In this document: positions 56,512 to 64,000 of the stretch, piece after piece
Layout: every line of letters begins with the position of its first letter
Position numbering within the stretch: the first letter of the stretch is position 1
DNA from: Paraburkholderia edwinii
Lineage (GTDB): Bacteria > Pseudomonadota > Gammaproteobacteria > Burkholderiales > Burkholderiaceae
Direction: 5' to 3'
NCBI RefSeq assembly: GCF_019428685.1
Contig: NZ_CP080096.1
Location: 558,001 to 622,000 of the forward strand
Length of the DNA stretch: 64,000 nucleotides
Position numbers and translations under genes: made by a program
The notes under the pieces: model-generated
The model's database searches: none
Told to the model about the DNA's origin: nothing
Seen by the model: only the letters and a program-made list of their open reading frames with translations

Positions 56512-56565
56512 CGATACGTCGTCCAGCGGCACTGTCGACATTTATGTCGCGGTCGCAGCGACGGC

Positions 56566-57357
56566 ATGGCACGCCGTCCCCTCATTTCCGGCTTTTCATT
56601 CATGACAGATTCCCGGGCAACGACCAGTGTCGTCACGCTGGTCGCATGTCTCATGCTGTGCGCGCTGCTGATGCGCGGCGCGCAGGCACAGGACGCGGAA
56701 TCTGTCCGGAGTCAGTCCGCAAGAACCATGCATTTCGAACTTCCCGCACAGCCGCTCGCGTTGACGCTTCAGGCCTTCGGTCGCATGACCGAGATGGTAT
56801 TGCTTGCGCCCGCACCGCTGCTTGAAGGAAGGACGAGCGCCGCAGTGAGCGGTGACTTCGCGCCACACGACGCGCTGACGCGCGTGCTCGAAGGCACCGG
56901 TCTGCAAGCCGATTTCTCGGGTCTCGACGAAGCGATGATCGTCGCGCGGACCACGCCTGCCGCGCCCGATGTTACGGCGTCCGGATCGGTGCAGACGCAA
57001 CCATTGCCGATCGCGCTGCCGGTAGACGGCCTCGGCGAAGACGGCGAACAGCGCGCCTATGCGGCGATGATTCAGGAGCGCCTGACCGACGCCTTGTGTG
57101 CACAGGACACGACGCGCCCCGGCAATTACCGGCTCGTCGCGCAAATGCGCATCGACGATAGCGGCGCCGTCAGCGCGACGGAACTGATCGCATCGAGCGG
57201 TTCGCTGCGGCGCGATGCGGCGATCGAAGCGGCGCTGCGCAAACTGAAGTTCGATGCGGCGCCGCCGCCCGGACTGCCCGAACCCGTGACGATTTTGTTA
57301 CGGCCGTCCGGTAATGGCGTGCATATCAATTGCCCGCCGGCGGAAAAGCGAGGTTAG
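56566..57357 (+). CDS. VreA-like periplasmic signalling protein: STN domain plus TonB-C-like domain
   Basis: This 263-residue exported protein has a signal peptide ending at AQA (TSVVTLVACLMLCALLMRGAQA). A secretin/TonB short N-terminal (STN) domain follows, about 55-120: MHFELPAQPLALTLQAFGRMTEMVLL, DALTRVLEGTGLQADFSG. A TonB-C-like domain occupies about 175-255 (YRLVAQMRIDDSGAVSATELIASSG, AIEAALRKLKFDAAPP). There is no beta-barrel receptor domain. This layout is that of VreA in the PUMA3 system, in place of a FecA-type receptor. ATG 56602 is an alternative start, and neither has a strong ribosome binding site. It is five bases from the sigma factor gene, so one operon. Confidence 0.85.
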   Translation: MARRPLISGFSFMTDSRATTSVVTLVACLMLCALLMRGAQAQDAESVRSQSARTMHFELPAQPLALTLQAFGRMTEMVLLAPAPLLEGRTSAAVSGDFAPHDALTRVLEGTGLQADFSGLDEAMIVARTTPAAPDVTASGSVQTQPLPIALPVDGLGEDGEQRAYAAMIQERLTDALCAQDTTRPGNYRLVAQMRIDDSGAVSATELIASSGSLRRDAAIEAALRKLKFDAAPPPGLPEPVTILLRPSGNGVHINCPPAEKRG

Positions 57358-57362
57358 GGGCC

Positions 57363-57917
57363 ATGTCCGACACCAGTCGTGCGCAGGCACTAAGGAAGCT
57401 GCTCGTCTCGCGTTATTCGTATCTGGCCAAGCGGCTCGAGCGCGTAACGGGTTCGAAAGACGGCGCCGCCGATGCCTTGCATGAAACATGGCTGCGCCTC
57501 GAAAGCGCGAACATCGCGACGCCGGTCGCGAATGCCGATGCATATCTGCTCGGCATGGCCAATAACGTCGTGATCGATCAGCATCGCCGCGAGCGGCGCC
57601 ACGAGCACGATGAAGACGATGGCGAGCTGTTGCTCGAATTGCCGGATGAACTTGCGGACCCGGAACGGATCGTAGCTGCACGCCGCAAAGTCGAAGCGCT
57701 GAAGGATATTCTGCGTGGCTTGACGCCGCGGCGCCGCGCGATTCTGCTGGCCGCCCGCGTGGACGGGCAGTTGAACCGTGAAATTGCCGAGGAATTCGGC
57801 ATTTCGCTGCGCCTCGTCGAAAGCGAATTGAGTGCGGCAATGAAATATTGCCTGAAGCGCATGCAGGAAGCCGGCGATCCGTATGCGGGATCGACTGCCG
57901 GCCCGAGAAAATTTTGA
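57363..57917 (+). CDS. ECF sigma factor (VreI/FecI-like)
   Basis: This 184-residue sigma70 family protein has region 2 (DALHETWLRLESANIATPVANADAYLLGMANNVVIDQHRR) and region 4 (LTPRRRAILLAARVDGQLNREIAEEFGISLRLVESELSAAMKYCLKRM), as in iron- and surface-signalling ECF factors. It lies between the VreA-like gene and a FecR-type anti-sigma gene, the usual order of a cell-surface-signalling cassette. It likely directs transcription of the T2S island once its partner anti-sigma factor is released. The ATG at 57363 has AGGGG just upstream. Confidence 0.92.
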   Translation: MSDTSRAQALRKLLVSRYSYLAKRLERVTGSKDGAADALHETWLRLESANIATPVANADAYLLGMANNVVIDQHRRERRHEHDEDDGELLLELPDELADPERIVAARRKVEALKDILRGLTPRRRAILLAARVDGQLNREIAEEFGISLRLVESELSAAMKYCLKRMQEAGDPYAGSTAGPRKF

Positions 57918-57928
57918 ACACGTTGCCA

Positions 57929-58933
57929 ATGAACAAGCCCGACGCCGATGACGCGACCGACGTCCTCGCACAAGCCAGTGCGTGGCTCGTCCGTTTGCGC
58001 TCCGGCGACGCGAGCGAGGACGAAAAGCAGGCGTTCGCGCAGTGGTGCGAGACGAACCCGCAAACCGCGCAGCTGTTGCGCGGCACGTGGACGTCGTTGC
58101 GCAGCGCGGCTGCGGAAATCGCCGAGGAAGAGCGTGCCAACGGTAGCGCGTGGCGCGGCCATGCCCGCAGCCGCGTGGCGCATCCGCTGCGTCCCGGCCG
58201 GCGCGCGTTCGTTGGCTTCGCCATTGCTGCGGGCGCATCGTGGCTCGCAATCAAGCCGCCGATGCAGCTGTGGCCCGCGCTCGGCGACTTCGCGGCCGAC
58301 TGGCGCACGGGCACCGGCGAACAGCGCCGTGTCGTGTTGTCGGACCGCGTGGCCATCGAAATGAATACGCAGACCCGCATGGACCGGCTGCCCGCGCAGG
58401 ACACGATGCATGGCGTCGAGCTCGTCGCGGGCGAAGCGGAGATCGTTGCTTCGCAGCCGCCGGCTGGCTATGCCGGCCCAATGCGCACGGTCGTGGTGGT
58501 GGCCGGCAAGGGCAAGATGCAGGCGGAGGTCGCGCGCTTCGATATCAAGCGCGTGGGCGGCCAGGTGTGCGTGACGTGTATCTCAGGTACGGTCGCGTTC
58601 GAGCATCCGCGCCGGCGCATGGTGCTGCAGCCGTCGCAGCAGATCGTCTATGACGATCGCGATGTGCAGACGGTGTCCGCGGTCGATCCGTCCGTCATCA
58701 CGTCGTGGCGGCGCGGCGTGCTGGTGTTCAACGGCGTGCCGCTCGCGCAGGTGGTCGACGAGATCAATCGCTACCGGCCCGGCAAGATCATTCTGCGCAA
58801 TGCATCGCTTGGCGATAACCGCATCCAGGCGCAATTCCCGATCGCGAAGCTCGATGATGTAGTCGGCATGCTCGGCAAGCTCTACGGCGCGCATATCACG
58901 CAGCTGCCCGGCAATATCGTGCTGCTGAGCTAG
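57929..58933 (+). CDS. FecR/VreR-like transmembrane anti-sigma regulator
   Basis: This 334-residue protein has an N-terminal cytoplasmic anti-sigma domain (ASAWLVRLRSGDASEDEKQAFAQWCETNPQ) and a membrane segment near residues 90-107 (FVGFAIAAGASWLAI). A FecR domain follows (GEQRRVVLSDRVAIEMNTQTRM, ELVAGEAEIVA), with an STN-like end (WRRGVLVFNGVPLAQVVDEINRYRP). It would hold the sigma factor until the VreA-like protein signals from the periplasm. The ATG at 57929 lies 11 bases after the sigma stop, with a weak ribosome binding site, consistent with coupled translation. Confidence 0.9.
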   Translation: MNKPDADDATDVLAQASAWLVRLRSGDASEDEKQAFAQWCETNPQTAQLLRGTWTSLRSAAAEIAEEERANGSAWRGHARSRVAHPLRPGRRAFVGFAIAAGASWLAIKPPMQLWPALGDFAADWRTGTGEQRRVVLSDRVAIEMNTQTRMDRLPAQDTMHGVELVAGEAEIVASQPPAGYAGPMRTVVVVAGKGKMQAEVARFDIKRVGGQVCVTCISGTVAFEHPRRRMVLQPSQQIVYDDRDVQTVSAVDPSVITSWRRGVLVFNGVPLAQVVDEINRYRPGKIILRNASLGDNRIQAQFPIAKLDDVVGMLGKLYGAHITQLPGNIVLLS

Positions 58934-59074
58934 TCCCGTTTGTTCCGTCTTTGTTCCTTCTATTTCCCGTCTGTCGAAAGTCCCAACCTTGGCCCCAACA
59001 CGGTGCCTGCTGAAAAGTCTGCGGGTTTTGCCGCGTGCTTTCGACCTTGTCTATGTAGGCCCTCTTCAAAGCGT

Positions 59075-59959
59075 TCAAGTCGTACGACGCGATTCTTCCT
59101 CATTGCTGCCCGTAGCGGGTGGCAAGGACGGCGCGTCTCCGCTCGCCGCAGGCTGCGCCGCACCCGGTGCGGCGTGCCACGCGGCATCGAGCGGATCGTC
59201 GGCGCTTTCGTAGGGCTTGAGCAGAAATGGAAAACGCTCGGCGAGCGCGGCGCTTTTACGCAAGGCGACGATCTCGTCGATCATCCAGTGCAGTAGATCG
59301 CTGCCGTCATGAATCTGAGAGAGAGTCCAAACGGGCATGGTGGAGAACAGGTCAAAGACGCCGCTCCACCGCGAAGCACGCCCGTTCGACGATGGACGCA
59401 GGTAGGTCTTGAGATGGAAGTCGCCGTTGTCGACCACGTCGCCGACAAAAAGGCCGTTCGCGGTCGGCGCGACGGCCTGCTTCCATTGTTCGAGTTGGGC
59501 AAGCGCACGCAGTGCGCGCGCGAAGACGAATGCAGCGCCGGTTTCGCGCTCGATGCCGTCGAGCGACATGACGCCGTTGCGCTGCATGCAGCGCGCGACG
59601 GCATGCGGTTTGATGGCGGTCGATGAAAAACTCGTGAGCACGAGGTCGGGCACAGTGACTTGCAGCTGGAATTCGCGCAGGCCGTGTTCGGCGCTCATCG
59701 TCGCGAAGTTGACGTAGAGGCCTTCGGTGTTGCCGAACGCGCCGACATACGGCTCGAGGCCGAGACGCTCGAGCTTCGGCGCGACCTGATGCGACAGCAT
59801 GCGCATCAGTGAACGACGCGTCGACGCGCCTGTGAAGTCGTCGAGGCTTTTCATGACGATTTCGGTCAGCTTGTCGCGGCGTTCGTCGGCAAACATGCGG
59901 GGCGAGCGGTTGAGTTCGAATTTCGCGCGGCCGTGTGCCACGCGTGGGTCGACGAACAT
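59075..59959 (-). CDS. Conserved-looking protein of unknown function
   Basis: I do not recognise this 294-residue protein. It has no signal peptide or membrane segment and is probably cytosolic. Distinct stretches include FNRSPRMFADERRDKLTEIV-like N-terminal sequence, MLSHQVAPKLERLGLEPYVGAF, and FHLKTYLRPSSNGRASRWSGVFDLF; the C-terminus is Ala/Pro/Ser-rich and charged. GGAGGA precedes the ATG at 59959, and codon use matches the neighbours, so it is a real gene. It lies between the signalling module and the transposase-like gene, inside the T2S island. The 177 bases to that gene hold only a weak hairpin. Confidence 0.7.
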   Translation of the reverse strand: MFVDPRVAHGRAKFELNRSPRMFADERRDKLTEIVMKSLDDFTGASTRRSLMRMLSHQVAPKLERLGLEPYVGAFGNTEGLYVNFATMSAEHGLREFQLQVTVPDLVLTSFSSTAIKPHAVARCMQRNGVMSLDGIERETGAAFVFARALRALAQLEQWKQAVAPTANGLFVGDVVDNGDFHLKTYLRPSSNGRASRWSGVFDLFSTMPVWTLSQIHDGSDLLHWMIDEIVALRKSAALAERFPFLLKPYESADDPLDAAWHAAPGAAQPAASGDAPSLPPATGSNEEESRRTT

Positions 59960-60136
59960 GCAGGTTCCTCCAGGACGGTCCGCTCAGTCACGATGCTGAG
60001 TCGCTGAAAACGAATCGTCAATGGTGGTCAATCAGTAGAGGCCGGCGGCGCCGGTGGTGTGAAGGCAATTCAGGCAACGTGAACAGGCAGTGTCAGTGTA
60101 TTCGCATGCTTCACCAGACAAAGACGAGGCGATAAC

Positions 60137-61828
60137 GTGATACGCGCAGTGATGCAACGCTTTGTTGAGCATAGCCCGATGACCTTGATGGCGCGCCTGA
60201 TGCTGCAATGCGCGCTCGACGCGCAGTGGGTCGCCGATCTGTTCGAACAGGTCGACGTGCGCGGCAGCCTGTTGTTACGCGAGACGCTGTTCGGCACCAC
60301 CGTCGAGGTGATGTCGACGCTCTCGGCCCGATTGCGACGCCCGTCGAGCGACGCGCGCGCGTCACACGTGGCGCACGTACCGCAGCTTCAGCGTGAATGG
60401 CCGGTGTCGATCACCGCGCTGCACGACCGGATCAGCCGCACGCGTTCGGGCTGGGGCCGCGCGCTCGTGCGCGACAGCGCGCAGCGTCTGTGCGAGCTTG
60501 CGCAGACGCCGCAGCGCGCCTTACCGGCGACCGTGCACGGTTATCGCTTGCGCGTCTTGCATAGCAGCCATTTGCCGGCCGGGACGAAATGCGCGCCCGG
60601 GCCGGACGGCTGCGCGCCGGTCGTGACGCCGCTCAATGCGCTGCGCGGCGCCGCGCTGGCCGCGCAATCGCTGATTGTCTACGACCCCGATCTCGCGATG
60701 ATCGTCGACCTCGTGCCGTGCGAGCGCGACGACGCGCATGAACGCGCGATCACGGGTTCGCTGCTCGATTCGGTGCAGCCCGGCGAGCTATGGATTGTCG
60801 ACCGCCGCTTCAGCACGCGCGCGATTCTCAATGGCTGGCCGCGTCGCGGCAGCGCGTTTATCGTGCAGGAGCATGGCTGCACGCCCGAGCATCGCGAGCT
60901 CGATAGCCTCGTGGAAAAAGGGCGCATCGAAACGGGCGTGGTGTATGAGCAGCCGGTGAGCATTGCCGATGAACTCGGCGCATCGATTGTGTTCAGGCGC
61001 ATCGAATTGCGGCTCGATCGCAGCAATGAAGACGGCGAACGCGTAATTCGCATTCTGACCAATGTACCTGCCGCGCAGCTCGATGCGCAGGAGATCGCGC
61101 GTCTGTCGTGCCGTCATTGGAGCGCGACGCTACCGGTGCCGCTCGAGCCTGTTTTCAACGGCGAAATGATTTCAGCCGGGCCACCGCGCGCCGCGCTGTT
61201 GACCTTCGGTGTAGCCGCGTTTGCGTACAACGTGTTGAGCGCGATCGTTCGGGTGGTCAGTGCGCAGCAGGAATTGAGCGAGCGCGAATTCGAACGGTTG
61301 CCGTCGCATGTCGCGTGCGGTGTTAGCGCGACCTATGCGGGGATGATGGTGGCGCTCGCGGAAGATCAGTGGCAGCGCTACGACCGCATGTCGCCGCATG
61401 AACTCGCACCGCTCGTCGATGCGATTGCCGCGCATGTCGATCCGCGCAGCACGCGCAAGCAGCAGCGCGAAGCGAAAGTGCCGGCCGTGACCGCGCAGAT
61501 GATGTGCGCCGCAACGGTCGATGTGCTGATGGGCTGCGAGCGACGCAAGGTCGAGCTCGATACCGAACCGCTTGCCGAGCAACGCGCGGTGGCGATGGCG
61601 ACGCGCGACTTCAGCAGCAATCCGTCGAAGGCATTGCGCGATGCCGTGGAAGCGCCGGTGATGGTCACGAAGTACGGGCAGGCGATCGCGTTTCTGATTT
61701 CCGTCGAAGAGTGGAACCGGATGAAGGCGGAGATTCGCGAAAGCAGTCTCGACCGGCTTGCGCTCGGTGGATATGCGAGCGCGGCGAGCGATCTGCGTGA
61801 GCCGCCGCGCAAGACGTCGGTGAATTGA
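60137..61828 (+). CDS. IS4-like transposase fused to a Phd/YefM antitoxin-like domain
   Basis: This 563-residue protein has an N-terminal two-thirds resembling IS4-group DDE transposases. LIVYDPDLAMIVDLVPCERDDAHERA and LWIVDRRFSTRAILNGWPRRGSAFIVQEHG supply the Asp-containing motifs, with TFGVAAFAYNVLSAIVRVV near the end of that region. The expected third acidic motif (Y-x2-R-x3-E-x6-K) is not intact: the stretch reads SATLPVPLEPVFNGEM. The last 80 residues (MATRDFSSNPSKALRDAVEA, VMVTKYGQAIAFLISVEEWNRM) match the Phd/YefM antitoxin fold. No toxin gene follows and I see no terminal inverted repeats, so it is probably immobile or domesticated. It starts at GTG 60137. Confidence 0.7.
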   Translation: MIRAVMQRFVEHSPMTLMARLMLQCALDAQWVADLFEQVDVRGSLLLRETLFGTTVEVMSTLSARLRRPSSDARASHVAHVPQLQREWPVSITALHDRISRTRSGWGRALVRDSAQRLCELAQTPQRALPATVHGYRLRVLHSSHLPAGTKCAPGPDGCAPVVTPLNALRGAALAAQSLIVYDPDLAMIVDLVPCERDDAHERAITGSLLDSVQPGELWIVDRRFSTRAILNGWPRRGSAFIVQEHGCTPEHRELDSLVEKGRIETGVVYEQPVSIADELGASIVFRRIELRLDRSNEDGERVIRILTNVPAAQLDAQEIARLSCRHWSATLPVPLEPVFNGEMISAGPPRAALLTFGVAAFAYNVLSAIVRVVSAQQELSEREFERLPSHVACGVSATYAGMMVALAEDQWQRYDRMSPHELAPLVDAIAAHVDPRSTRKQQREAKVPAVTAQMMCAATVDVLMGCERRKVELDTEPLAEQRAVAMATRDFSSNPSKALRDAVEAPVMVTKYGQAIAFLISVEEWNRMKAEIRESSLDRLALGGYASAASDLREPPRKTSVN

Positions 61829-61868
61829 GTTAGCGAGTACGGGGTTAGGTTCGGGGTTACGTCCGGGC

Positions 61869-62876
61869 TTACGTAGTCACGCGGTGCACCCAGATGACCG
61901 AGGTCCATGCGAAATCGCCGATGCCGTAGCGCGCGATCAGCGTATCGATACGCGTGTTGATACGCGCTGAGTGGATCCGGCAGTGCACGATGAAATAGCC
62001 GCTGTTCACGTCGATCAGCGAGCCTTCCGCGAGCGTGGCGGTTGATTGTTGAGGGGCCAGCAGCACCGGGATTTCGGCGGTGCTGACAAAGTAAGCGGTG
62101 TTGCGACGCTCGACGATCGAGTGCGCCTGAGCCGCGGTGATGCCGGGAATCGCGGCCACGATCGTTTGTTCGGGCGCCGTGTTGACGTTGATTCTTGTGA
62201 TGTCGGGCAGCACTGTGACGAACGGTGTCAACGCCCGGACGGTGCCTGCGTCGTAACCTGGAATGCGACGCAGGTCCGCCGCCGAGACGAGTTGCAGCGG
62301 CCAGTTCTCGGTGCCGGTGCCGTCGCGCAGCGAACGCAGGATGTAGTCGGCGGTGGGCTGCGCAAGAGCCGGGTCGAGCGACAGCGTGGTAAGCAGCCGG
62401 TTATACGCGGCAAGACCGCTCGCGTCGATGCGCCACGGCTGCGAGGGCGCGGGCCGCGAAACGAGGTCGGCGAGATTGAACTTCGCTTGCGCGTCTTCGA
62501 CCTGGCCGGAGATCCATGCGTTCGCGAGTTCGCCGTTGACCGCGATCGCATCGCGCGGCAGCAGATTCGACAGCTGCACATCGTTGACGGGCGCCGACCA
62601 TTCCTGGCCGATAAATGCCACGTTTGACGTCGAGCTTTGCGCACGCAGCGTTGCGCGCGCCCATTCGACGGCGGCGCGTTCGACCCACATCGTTTCGGTC
62701 GCAAGACGCTGGTTCTCGACGTCGCGTGTTGCGACGCGCTGGCGCCATAGCACGCTTGCCGCAAGCGTTGCTGCGAGCGCGACCACGAGCAGCACCGTGA
62801 CGATGGCGATGCCGCGTTCGCGGTTACGTGATTGCTTATGCGTGCGCCTGGGAACGACTGGGGTCAATCGATGCAT
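61869..62876 (-). CDS. gspK: Type II secretion minor pseudopilin GspK
   Basis: This 335-residue protein caps the pseudopilus. The leader ends RERG and the mature helix is IAIVTVLLVVALAATLAASVLW, with Thr at position 5 instead of Glu, as expected for GspK. Large domain segments are VNDVQLSNLLPRDAIAVNGELANAWISGQVEDAQAKFNLADLV and LRRIPGYDAGTVRALTPFVTVLPDITRINVNTAPEQTI. ATG 62876 follows GGAGC. It is on the minus strand, far from gspI and gspJ with which it forms the tip complex. Confidence 0.92.
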   Translation of the reverse strand: MHRLTPVVPRRTHKQSRNRERGIAIVTVLLVVALAATLAASVLWRQRVATRDVENQRLATETMWVERAAVEWARATLRAQSSTSNVAFIGQEWSAPVNDVQLSNLLPRDAIAVNGELANAWISGQVEDAQAKFNLADLVSRPAPSQPWRIDASGLAAYNRLLTTLSLDPALAQPTADYILRSLRDGTGTENWPLQLVSAADLRRIPGYDAGTVRALTPFVTVLPDITRINVNTAPEQTIVAAIPGITAAQAHSIVERRNTAYFVSTAEIPVLLAPQQSTATLAEGSLIDVNSGYFIVHCRIHSARINTRIDTLIARYGIGDFAWTSVIWVHRVTT

Positions 62877-62975
62877 CGCCGGCTCCGTTCGATCGGATGC
62901 TTGATGAATGCCGCTATGAAAAACCAAAAGCAGACTTGCGTTACAGATGATAGAGGCTGCTGTTTTGCTTTAGCG

Positions 62976-63007
62976 TGACAAATGTTGCTGACAAAATGCT
63001 ACGGAAC
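62976..63007 (-). promoter_or_regulatory. Copy D of the shared motif upstream of gspK, with a second partial repeat
   Basis: On the minus strand TCCGTAGCATTTTGTCA ends at 62989, and the TCCGTAGC core ends 122 bases before the gspK ATG. It differs from copy B by one base over 17. A second, shorter CAACATTTGTCA lies at 62987-62976, making a direct repeat. The remainder of 62877-63183 shows nothing further. Confidence 0.5.
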
Positions 63008-63183
63008 AATTCGCAAAAAAATGACACCTTAGGCCGTTATGATGTCGCGACAAACAGGCTATACGCAGGGCTGTATGCAAGAACTCAAGCGCAACTGAAA
63101 GCGCCTGTTTGCCGACCTTCATTCCGGATAACTAGCGATCCCCGCTTCGCTTTCGAGGACCTGTTCTTTTTCGTCAGCGCGTC

Positions 63184-63939
63184 ATGACCGTGGACAATGA
63201 GCTTCATCCGCTCGATGAACGCTATATCGAAGCGTATGGCCTTCGCGAAGGCGGTGCTATCGACGACGCAGACGGCGGCACGTTGCGCTGTCCGCTTTGC
63301 GCGGGTGTGTTGGTGCCGACACATCATCAGCGGCGCGGACATCGCTATTACAAGCATCGCAGCGAAGAAGACACCGCGCGCTGTCCGTTGACCACCACGA
63401 ACTATCAACTCGAGCGCTTCCAGATCGGTACGCATGTGCCCGATCCGCATGCGGCGCGCGCGCATCGGGCGCAGTTTCTGTTCAACTGGAAGCGGCATTT
63501 CCGCATCGCAAGGCATACGGCGCCGGCGCTGACGCTTGAACGCTTTACCGCGCTCGTCAAATACGCGGATGTGATGAACCTGTGGGCCTATCCGCTGCTG
63601 GATCAGCGCGATCTGCCTTATGTGCTGCTCGTGCTTGCGGGGTTTATGGCCGAGCATCGGAAGGGCGACGTGACGACGTGGACGCGCTTCTGGTTCGATG
63701 GGCGTATCCGGTCGGCAAACGATTTATGGCGCAGCGGTGCGCCTGAGGCGCGTTTGTATCGCGTGATCTATCGCGATGCGGTGCGCACGCCGTTTCCGAC
63801 CAGCTCGGAAATTATCCGGTGGGAAAGAATCGAGCGTGTCGAGCGTATTGCGGACATCACTTCGCGCGGCGTAGGGCGTGCCGAGATGCGCACGTTCGAA
63901 CAGTTTCTGGAAAACGATAAGGCCGTTCAGGAAGAGTGA
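63184..63939 (+). CDS. Uncharacterised protein with Cys/His-rich N-terminus
   Basis: This 251-residue protein starts with a possible zinc-binding region: CPLCAGVLVPTHHQRRGHRYYKHRSEEDTARCP, spaced like the N-terminal finger of CoiA-like or nuclease-associated proteins. The rest is helical and charged (FLFNWKRHFRIARH, DVMNLWAYPLLDQRDLPYVLLVLAGF, FWFDGRIRSANDLWR). I do not recognise a catalytic motif. The ATG at 63184 has a weak ribosome binding site. It lies outside the T2S island and its function is unknown. The last 61 bases of the window hold no gene. Confidence 0.7.
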   Translation: MTVDNELHPLDERYIEAYGLREGGAIDDADGGTLRCPLCAGVLVPTHHQRRGHRYYKHRSEEDTARCPLTTTNYQLERFQIGTHVPDPHAARAHRAQFLFNWKRHFRIARHTAPALTLERFTALVKYADVMNLWAYPLLDQRDLPYVLLVLAGFMAEHRKGDVTTWTRFWFDGRIRSANDLWRSGAPEARLYRVIYRDAVRTPFPTSSEIIRWERIERVERIADITSRGVGRAEMRTFEQFLENDKAVQEE

Positions 63940-64000
63940 AGCAAGCGTGCAGCATGAGTGAAAAGGCGGGCGCTATTCGCTTAAAGCTTGTGGCTTCAAT

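Noticed and set aside
60137..61828. A complete insertion sequence around the transposase-like gene
   Set aside because: No terminal inverted repeats or flanking target duplication could be found in 59,960-60,136 or 61,829-61,868.
62976..63007. PhoB box upstream of gspK
   Set aside because: TGTCA repeats are 13 bases apart instead of the 11 expected for Pho direct repeats, so the site was reported only as the shared motif.

Overview
The window is GC-rich DNA with codon use and gene families typical of Burkholderiaceae (Paraburkholderia, Caballeronia or Burkholderia type): an acdS/acdR ACC-deaminase locus, a MaeA-type malic enzyme, a class II fumarase and a type II secretion (T2S) cluster. The genus is inferred from gene content only.

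Bases 1-23,000 are mostly chromosomal metabolism and accessory genes: the tail of an unknown gene, an aldo/keto reductase, a 1,841-residue pseudokinase/ATPase/GAF/PAS/histidine-kinase hybrid, a pertactin-type autotransporter whose best ribosome binding site is out of frame with the coding region, fumC-maeA, the divergent acdS/acdR pair, a phytase-like secreted esterase with a His/Asp-rich tail, an OsmC protein, a cupin, a BBE-type FAD oxidase, a 2-oxoglutarate-type dioxygenase and a TIGR03118-type lipoprotein.

Bases 23,500-62,900 form one large secretion island. It holds gspI-gspJ; three tandem TPR/GT9-like glycosyltransferase genes; a 4,210-residue filamentous-haemagglutinin-like exoprotein with no TpsB partner; a convergent DING/PstS-like phosphate-binding protein; gspD-E-F; gspC on the opposite strand; gspG-H-L-M; a three-gene cell-surface-signalling module (STN + TonB-C periplasmic protein, ECF sigma factor, FecR anti-sigma factor); an unknown gene; a transposase fused to a Phd/YefM-like domain; and gspK on the opposite strand. 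The signalling module has the architecture of Pseudomonas aeruginosa VreA-VreI-VreR (PUMA3), which sits beside the phosphate-starvation-linked Hxc T2S system, its exported phosphatase/DING substrates and a giant TpsA protein. The island therefore looks like a rearranged Burkholderiaceae counterpart of PUMA3/Hxc, with glycosyltransferases added and the TpsB transporter missing.

A short sequence, TCCGTNRC, lies about 108-122 bases upstream of the start codons of the first glycosyltransferase, the giant exoprotein, the DING-like gene and gspK. A looser copy lies upstream of gspD. This is direct sequence support for co-regulation of the dispersed pieces, plausibly by the sigma factor encoded in the island. 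The last gene is an uncharacterised protein with a CxxC-type N-terminus. No rRNA, tRNA or CRISPR array was seen.
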